A DNA stretch of 64,000 bases from Camellia lanceoleosa (taxonomy: Eukaryota > Streptophyta > Magnoliopsida > Ericales > Theaceae), in assembly GCA_025200525.1 (NCBI GenBank), contig CM045768.1, forward strand, positions 51,592,925 through 51,656,924, given 5' to 3'. The notes under the pieces are model-generated. The model ran no database searches and was not told the origin of the DNA. It saw only the letters and a program-made list of their open reading frames with translations. The position numbers were made by a program, and so were the translations under genes. This document shows positions 58,046 through 64,000 of this stretch, piece by piece (positions within the stretch are counted from its first letter, which is position 1; every line of letters starts with the position of its first letter).

Positions 58046-58924
58046 TGTTGGAACAATTCGTCTAGAATTCTTCAATTGGTGGTCTTCGGGTCTTCAAAAC
58101 TTGGCAATGATCTTGTCTATATATAACAAAAAATTGGTGCTTCAAGTCGCGTTACTTAGTCGCTTTCCAAAAGACAATATTTGTACCCACCAAAAGGTGC
58201 ATAGGGGGTTACAACAAATTTGCCTCCAAGATACAATGAAGCCTGATCTAAATGTCAAGTCTAACGATGTCTGCACTGACGATAGTAAATTAGAATACTT
58301 TTGATATAATCAAGAAAATCAAGACACTGATAATCAAATCTGCAGAACTTGATTACTAGTAAGAAAAGCAGAAATTTACTTAATAAACTCTTGATTGAAA
58401 ACTCAAAATCAAGACGGAAAGAGAGAGAGAATTGCAAGAATGAATTCTGAATTTTTGGATGGAATGAAATGGCTGATTTCGTAGCCTATTTATAGGCCTT
58501 GATGGATTTGATCGAATGGTCATGTCCCTTGATTGCATCCGATTAGATCTGACTGTTGGATCAACGATCTATGGTAGATATCATTCTCACACGGATGCAA
58601 ATAGGAAAGTGCCCCCATGGCACCTTGCGCCGATGCGTCCATGCAAAGTGCGCCATCAAACACCACACAGCCCACGCTAGCACTTGTGCGGATACCATCC
58701 TTACGGTGTGGATACATGCACACTAGCTTTCATCCCATAATTCCATATTCAAAAGAATATTCCATGTAGCACTTTATTAAATGCTCCATGTTTTCCTCTC
58801 TTTCGAATGTGGGACAACATCCCCAAGCTTATTTCATACTTTCCAAAGAAAACATGGAAGGTTTTTTAAAACACTCAAAAATGAAATTATAAATTTTGAA
58901 AACCATTTTGAAAATTCCCCAACA
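58046..58924 (-). repeat. 5' LTR of the copia element
   Basis: 879 bp, TG...CA ends, same outer sequence as 42301-43442 but lacking about 240 bp near 58591. Confidence 0.9.
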
Positions 58925-60741
58925 ATGCTTTCATGTGAAATTCATTGATTAGTCATTAGTGGTTATGTGATCATTTGCAGGGCAAAGAGGGAATTGAGAA
59001 ATAAGTTGTTCACACACTTCTTCTTTTTGTTTGTTTTCAGGTGGTTGGTTCAAGGCAGTTGAATTGAAGGCATTTACATTATTGTTTATGTTGTTTTACA
59101 AACTCTTTTATGCACTGCACCTTATGTGTCTTCCTTTACCAATTGGTATAGGATCTGACTCCCTCTCTTAAAAATAAAATAAAATAGAAGAAAAAATTGA
59201 AATACCTTAAAGTATCACCAAAGAGGAAGAAAATAAAAGGATTCATGTAGCTCATAGAGTGGACTTATGTAACTGTTCTTATTTGATTGGGGACACTAGA
59301 CTTTAGTTTATGTTTGTTATGTAAATTGTTATTAAAATGAAATTTTAATTTCAACACTTCACCATTTAATGAGACGAAAGTAAATTTGTGGTTCATTGAA
59401 AAAAAATGAAACATATATTACAAATAAAAACCATCATTTATTATTATAAGAGAATTGTCATTTCATAAGGGAATTAAGAAACAATCATTTAACAAATAAG
59501 AATTTTGTTGAAAATTTGAGAATCCATCTTAAGTCACCCTTTAAGTTTGTGAATTGGCAAACGGAAAGGAATTCAAAAGATGGGTGACTCATTAAAAAGA
59601 ATATTACAAATTAAATCAACATTTACCAAGTTACGAAAATAATCAAATAATTAAAAATATATATTACAAATTAAATCAACATTCATCAAGTTAAGAAAAT
59701 AATCACTACATAGGAAATCTAAGGAGAAATTATTCTATTCTATTCCACTTCTATTTTGGTAATAGAGAATCTAGAGACAACAAAAATGTTGTTTTGAAAA
59801 TTGTCATAAACACTAGCTTGTTATTTTATTTTAGTTTTTTTGAAGTAAGATAGGCTCCACTCAACTTGTGTTTTGGTGACAATTTTTGTGGTATGTACGA
59901 AACCTATTTTAGTAAGTCAAACAAGACATTAGAACATCCCTAAAAGATTTTTAAAAAGAGATAGCTATTGTAACTAGTCTCATCCTATTTTATTTTAATA
60001 AAACTCTTCCAAGATAGCTAAATTTAGAGAGTATTAAGAGGGTCTTTAAACAATTTAGGAAGATAAATAGAGACAAAGATAAAGGGTAAACTACTCATAG
60101 GTCTTAATAATTGGATTTAATTCCCATCAAGTCCTATTGAAAATAAATCTTATTAAAATTGTCGCTAAAAATAATTTTTTTGTAACATTTTTTTTCATAC
60201 GTCGCTAAAAATTGACAAGTAATGACTTTTTTTGTCATGATTTTTATAAATTGTCGCTAAAACTTACAATTAGTGACTTTTTTATGACAAATTTTTTACA
60301 TAGGTCCTATTTAAATAATAAGTTCACTTATTAAAACCCACACAGAAGTATCCCAAAAATAAAAATGTATATTTTTGTGTACTCTAACTAATGAAAAATA
60401 AATAACAACATTGGGGTGAATAATTACTATAAAACTTCCAAACATGTCCCCATCAAAACAACATGAGGCAACAATTAAGGATTCACATCAAAAACAAGAA
60501 AAGACAGCTTTGCTTATGGTCCCCGGCCTCTAAATTCCAATCTCAGCCTACCAAGGCTCTAATTTTGTCCAATAAACTTTGAAACAAAAAAATCATATTA
60601 AAATTAAGAAATTAACAAATGAGAAATATTAAGGAATCAACCTTAATCGGCTTCGTTACGATCTAACCACCTCTATTTAATTATAATCCTCATTTGTCTA
60701 CAATTTCATTTTTTCTTCTTGATTTTCACTACTCTTTCCTC
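58925..60741. other. AT-rich intergenic DNA upstream of the PAR1-like gene
   Basis: No coding frame. A 60-bp unit is tandemly repeated at 59601-59704. At 60150-60290 GTCGCTAAAA occurs three times between T runs, possibly a decayed DNA transposon. The last 100 bp form the gene's promoter region. Confidence 0.6.
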
Positions 60742-60749
60742 TATATAAA
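60742..60749 (+). promoter_or_regulatory. TATA box of the PAR1-like gene
   Basis: TATATAAA lies 105-112 bases before the ATG, with a CT-rich stretch just upstream and an initiator-like region about 30 bases downstream. Spacing is normal for a plant gene. Confidence 0.75.
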
Positions 60750-60853
60750 GACACCACCTTCTATAGCAAAAATGTGCCATACAAACACTTCTTCTCTTCC
60801 ATTCATCAACATATAATTGAAGCATTTTCAGACATAACACCAAATTCTTTACC

Positions 60854-62581
60854 ATGAAAATGGCAATGATCCTAGTCCTTGTCTTCGCTCTCTTTCTCCA
60901 AGGAGCTCTTGGTTAGTGCAGATGCGGCTAAACTTTTTTTGGGTTTAAGGCAAAAAAATCCAAATGAGGGTTTTTAAAAAAAAAATTATCTTATAAAACT
61001 TTCATTTTATTTTATTTTTTTATACTTTTTGTGGATGTAAAATTACTAATTCTATTTTTTTTTTTTTAATTTTAACATGTCCTTTTCAATTGACATTATG
61101 ACTAATTTTTTCTTGTGACAATTTTTTATTTTTATTTTTGCAAAGACTACTGTTACAATTATGTAACTACAAGTTCTATTCAATTTTTTGTATTCTACAC
61201 ATTCAATCTAGAGGAATTACCCCTCAAACAATCACACTTGTGTCATTTTAGTCATTGAAATATCAATTTGAACAATTATCTCTCAAACTATTGATATTAT
61301 TTGTTCACTTTATCCGAAATTGTCAACAAAGTAAATTATTTTAACAGATTATCACATTTGTCATGAATCTTCATTTATATTCTATGTAGGTGACATTGTA
61401 TGTGAGGAGTTGTCCGTTGGATTGTGCTCTTTCTCAGTCGCGTCTACTGGGAAGCGATGCTCGTTGGAGACTTACACTGCGAGTGAAGGAACTGTGGCAT
61501 ACCAATGCAAGACATCAGAGGTGGTTGTGAAGAACATGCCCGAATGGATTGAGAGCGATGTCTGCATTAGTGCTTGTGGTGTTGATAGATATGCCATTGG
61601 CATCTCATCCGATTCCCTCCTTGAGCCCCAATTCACCGCTAAGCTTTGCTCGCCACGTTGTTATTACAGTTGCCCCAACATTGTTGATCTCTACTACAAT
61701 TTAGCCCTCGGAGAAGGTGATGATCAAAAATTTTATTTGATTAAGCATAGAAACATAAATATTTTTGAAAACGTTTTGGATTTTTGTGAAAGGGAAAGCA
61801 TTTCAATCTAGGCATATATATCTACAATCGATTTGTTGTTTTGATTAGCATGAAAGTGGAAAACATTTTGAAAATATTTCAGGAGCAAGAAAAGAATTTG
61901 AAGATATATAGAAATTTTTGGAATAGATTGAAATATATCTAAATGTATAAAAAGGCTATAATTGATTAGTTAAAAATGTTGAAAATTTTATACTCATTCA
62001 CATAAAAGAACAAGGGTAAAATAAAAAATAAAAAAAATTGTTTTAGTACGGTCAACTAACAAGTGTAAATGATTCTAAATGTGTGTAAAATCCCAACAAA
62101 ATAAGGTACAATAGTAATGAAAGTATTATTGGACTAATTAACAATAACAATAATACAAATTTGGTATAGAAAAACACAACTTTTCATACTTTTCTCAGAA
62201 CAATTCTAAAAGTATTTATGAAAAATTCAAAATTCTTGTGAACGCAATTGATTATTTCGGTATTTTCCCTGCATTTTGATGAGTTTCACTATATTCCGAT
62301 GCATTTTGATGAAACACTAGAATTTCGTTATTCCACTACTGTTATGTTTTGGTCTCTAAAAAATGAAAACGTTTCGGCTGTTATCTGCAGGAGTGTTTTT
62401 GCCGGGGTTGTGCAAGGCTCAGCGAACCAATCCACGACGTGCAATGTCTCAGATCCTGAGCTCAGGTGCAGCTTCCGGTCCCATCTCTGCTGCTGCAGCC
62501 GCTGGTGGCCCTGCTTCTGCTGAGGCTGCTGCTGGTCCAGCCTCGCCCGAGTCCCTTGCCTGTTCTCCTGCTTCTATGTGA
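60854..62581 (+). CDS. PAR1: PAR1-like protein (photoassimilate-responsive family), 3 exons, intact
   Basis: Exons 60854-60911, 61390-61716 and 62391-62581 join in frame through GT-AG introns (478 and 674 bp) to give 191 residues plus a TGA. Residues 1-20 (MKMAMILVLVFALFLQGALG) are a signal peptide, so the protein is probably secreted. The mature part matches the plant PAR1 family: VCEELSVGLCSFSVASTGKR, QCKTSEVVVKNMPEWIESD, VCISACGVDR, AKLCSPRCYYSCPNIVDLYY and LCKAQRTNPRRAM, with about a dozen cysteines likely in disulfides. The last 45 residues are rich in Ala, Ser, Gly and Pro. In tobacco PAR1 transcripts rise with sugar accumulation and virus infection; the molecular role is unknown. The upstream ATG is chosen because it gives the full signal peptide. 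No disruption was seen. Confidence 0.92.
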
Positions 62582-64000
62582 TCCAAGTCAAGTTACAGTA
62601 TAACATGTCCAACAAAATTACTTTGGATTCATCTATTGTTGTTACATATTATATATTATGTGTATGCAAGTAATACTTGTATAAATGAGTGTATTTATCA
62701 TTTTATGTGTGATTGATTGAAAAAAATATATATTATTACCTTTTGTTGCTAGATGAGATATCATTGACTACTTATCACTTGTGATTTCTTTTATATATAT
62801 ATATATATTACCAATTTGAGGAAAATATATCATGAATGGCTGCTATTTGATCAAATACTGTAACTTTCATTGATCATAATTGTTGAGGTATATGTCATAG
62901 GACTCATCTAAGAATCGAGGCACCAACACAATAGGAACACACAAGATACAAATGCAAAAATACAAAATACGACATATGAAAAACACATATAAAATATTAA
63001 ATTTTATATATTTAATATATGTTATATTTTTAATATTATATATTTTATGCTAATTAAATTCATTAACCACGAATATGCTATTCTAATAAAAAAAATTAAA
63101 AACAAGATATTGCATGTCCCAACAACAACATGACCCAAATACACCAACTCAAAATTTTAATTTTTTATTAAGATAAATTACACTTACATCTCTTGAGATT
63201 TGAGTTTAATACATATCACCCTCTAATGTTTGAAAAATTACACTATCCCACCTGTCATTGTAATTATTTAGATTGAAAAAAGACATTGAACTCATACACT
63301 CTTTTTTTTTTTTTTTTTCTTGCTTTGCTTTATTTTCTATGTTTTTTCTCCCTTTCCTTTGCTTTTTAATGTAATTTCCTCTGTTATTCTATTAAGAGTT
63401 GTTGCCTTTTATATAAAAATGAGGATTTGTGAAATGAGATTATTAACCATAGAGGTGCGAATGTAATTTTCAAAAGGTCAAGAAATGAGATATAATTAGA
63501 CTAAATCTTAGTATCAGTGTAATTTACCCTATAGTATATTAATATTTCATATTTGATCAACATATTATATTACACTGATTTCTGAAAAAGTGAGTCTCAA
63601 ATATGAAAAATTTATCAACTCTTCCATCACATTATTTTGGCCTTCTATTACATTACTCCTCAAATAAAATTGAGGGATTGTTTGAGAATTTTTTTTTTTA
63701 ATAAATTTTAAATTTTTTATAAAAAGAATATAAAAAGAATGATTTAAAAATTTGTAATGTCTTTTTGAAGTTCAACTAAAATCTTACTTCCTAAACAAAA
63801 CCTCATGTAAACGAGTTTCTTATCATCAAATTCTCTCTCTCTTCTATCTTTTTCAAGAGTAATCTTTTTAAGCAAAAGTGAAAGTCCACTTGTATTAAGA
63901 ATTCCAAAGCATACATACATGATTGTAATGATCAATACATACATACATGGGTAATAATGTGTAACATATATAAGTTATAATATTTGTGAGATTAATTATC
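62582..64000. other. 3' flank of the PAR1-like gene and AT-rich DNA
   Basis: AT-rich, no gene. (TA)n at about 62793-62808, a T run at 63302-63319 and long A/T stretches. Probable transcript end lies within the first 150 bp, but no single polyadenylation signal stands out. Confidence 0.6.

Larger units (their letters stand above)
42301..58924 (-). mobile_element. Ty1/copia retrotransposon hosting two nested elements
   Basis: Paired LTRs (42301-43442 and 58046-58924) begin TGTTGGAACAATTCG or TGTTAGGG in element sense and enclose gag, protease, integrase, RT and RNase H in copia order on the minus strand. Removing a Cassandra element (44025-44605) and a gypsy element (44761-54280) leaves a copia element of about 6.5 kb. 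The RNase H region is split by the gypsy insertion. Stops and frameshifts throughout show it is dead. Confidence 0.9.

Noticed and set aside
61410..61811. Single-exon 133-residue protein from the PAR1 region
   Set aside because: It reads past a GT donor at 61717 into intron sequence; splicing to 62391 restores the family C-terminus, and the signal peptide is in an upstream exon.

Overview
This window is nuclear DNA from a flowering plant, almost certainly a eudicot. The evidence is dense nested LTR retrotransposons of plant lineages (Tat/Ogre-like and chromovirus-like Ty3/gypsy, Ty1/copia, a Cassandra TRIM), two plant mobile domain (PMD) sequences, spliced exons, AT-rich intergenic DNA, GA/CT and AT microsatellites, and one clean plant gene of the PAR1 (photoassimilate-responsive) family. 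The species cannot be named from sequence alone.

Layout. 0.2-1.0 kb: 3' end of a dead LINE. 1.8-2.7 kb: an 86-bp tandem duplication, a small TIR element (MITE) and fragments that may be exons of a decayed gene. 3.2-21.5 kb: a degenerate Tat/Ogre-like gypsy element on the + strand with tRNA-Arg-type primer site, gag, protease, reverse transcriptase (RT), two RNase H regions and integrase. It carries an extra gene on the opposite strand (17.6-21.1 kb, PMD family) with its own TATA box. Two solo LTRs are inserted into it, each with perfect 5-bp target duplications: a 3.6-kb one in its 5' LTR and a 2.6-kb one inside its RT. 21.5-28.4 kb: tandem arrays, another solo LTR (minus strand), a copia-like 3' LTR and a partial LTR. 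28.6-32.0 kb: a second PMD locus with exon-intron structure, now a pseudogene. 32-38.3 kb: AT-rich DNA, a gene-leader-like segment, an LTR of the TGTAGACACC type, a gag fragment joined through filler DNA, and a Helitron-like 3' end. 38.3-40.0 kb: a second copy of the Tat LTR, perhaps the displaced rest of its 3' LTR. 40.5-42.0 kb: a copia remnant between 389-bp direct repeats.

42.3-58.9 kb is a three-element nest. A copia element (minus strand, paired LTRs) was hit in its 3' part by a Cassandra TRIM with 5S-rRNA-like LTRs (CTTGA duplication) and in its RNase H region by a whole gypsy element with 2-kb LTRs. Both large elements are broken by stops and frameshifts; Cassandra's LTRs differ at one base.

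58.9-64 kb is AT-rich genic space with the only intact host gene, a three-exon PAR1-like gene at 60,854-62,581 (191 aa, signal peptide, Ala-rich tail).

The features most worth following are the antisense PMD gene inside the Tat element, the arrays of the short palindrome GCTCGAGC in LTRs of several families, LTRs that begin with TA instead of TG, and the Cassandra insertion. I saw no evidence for a defence island, a CRISPR array or any other wholly new system.
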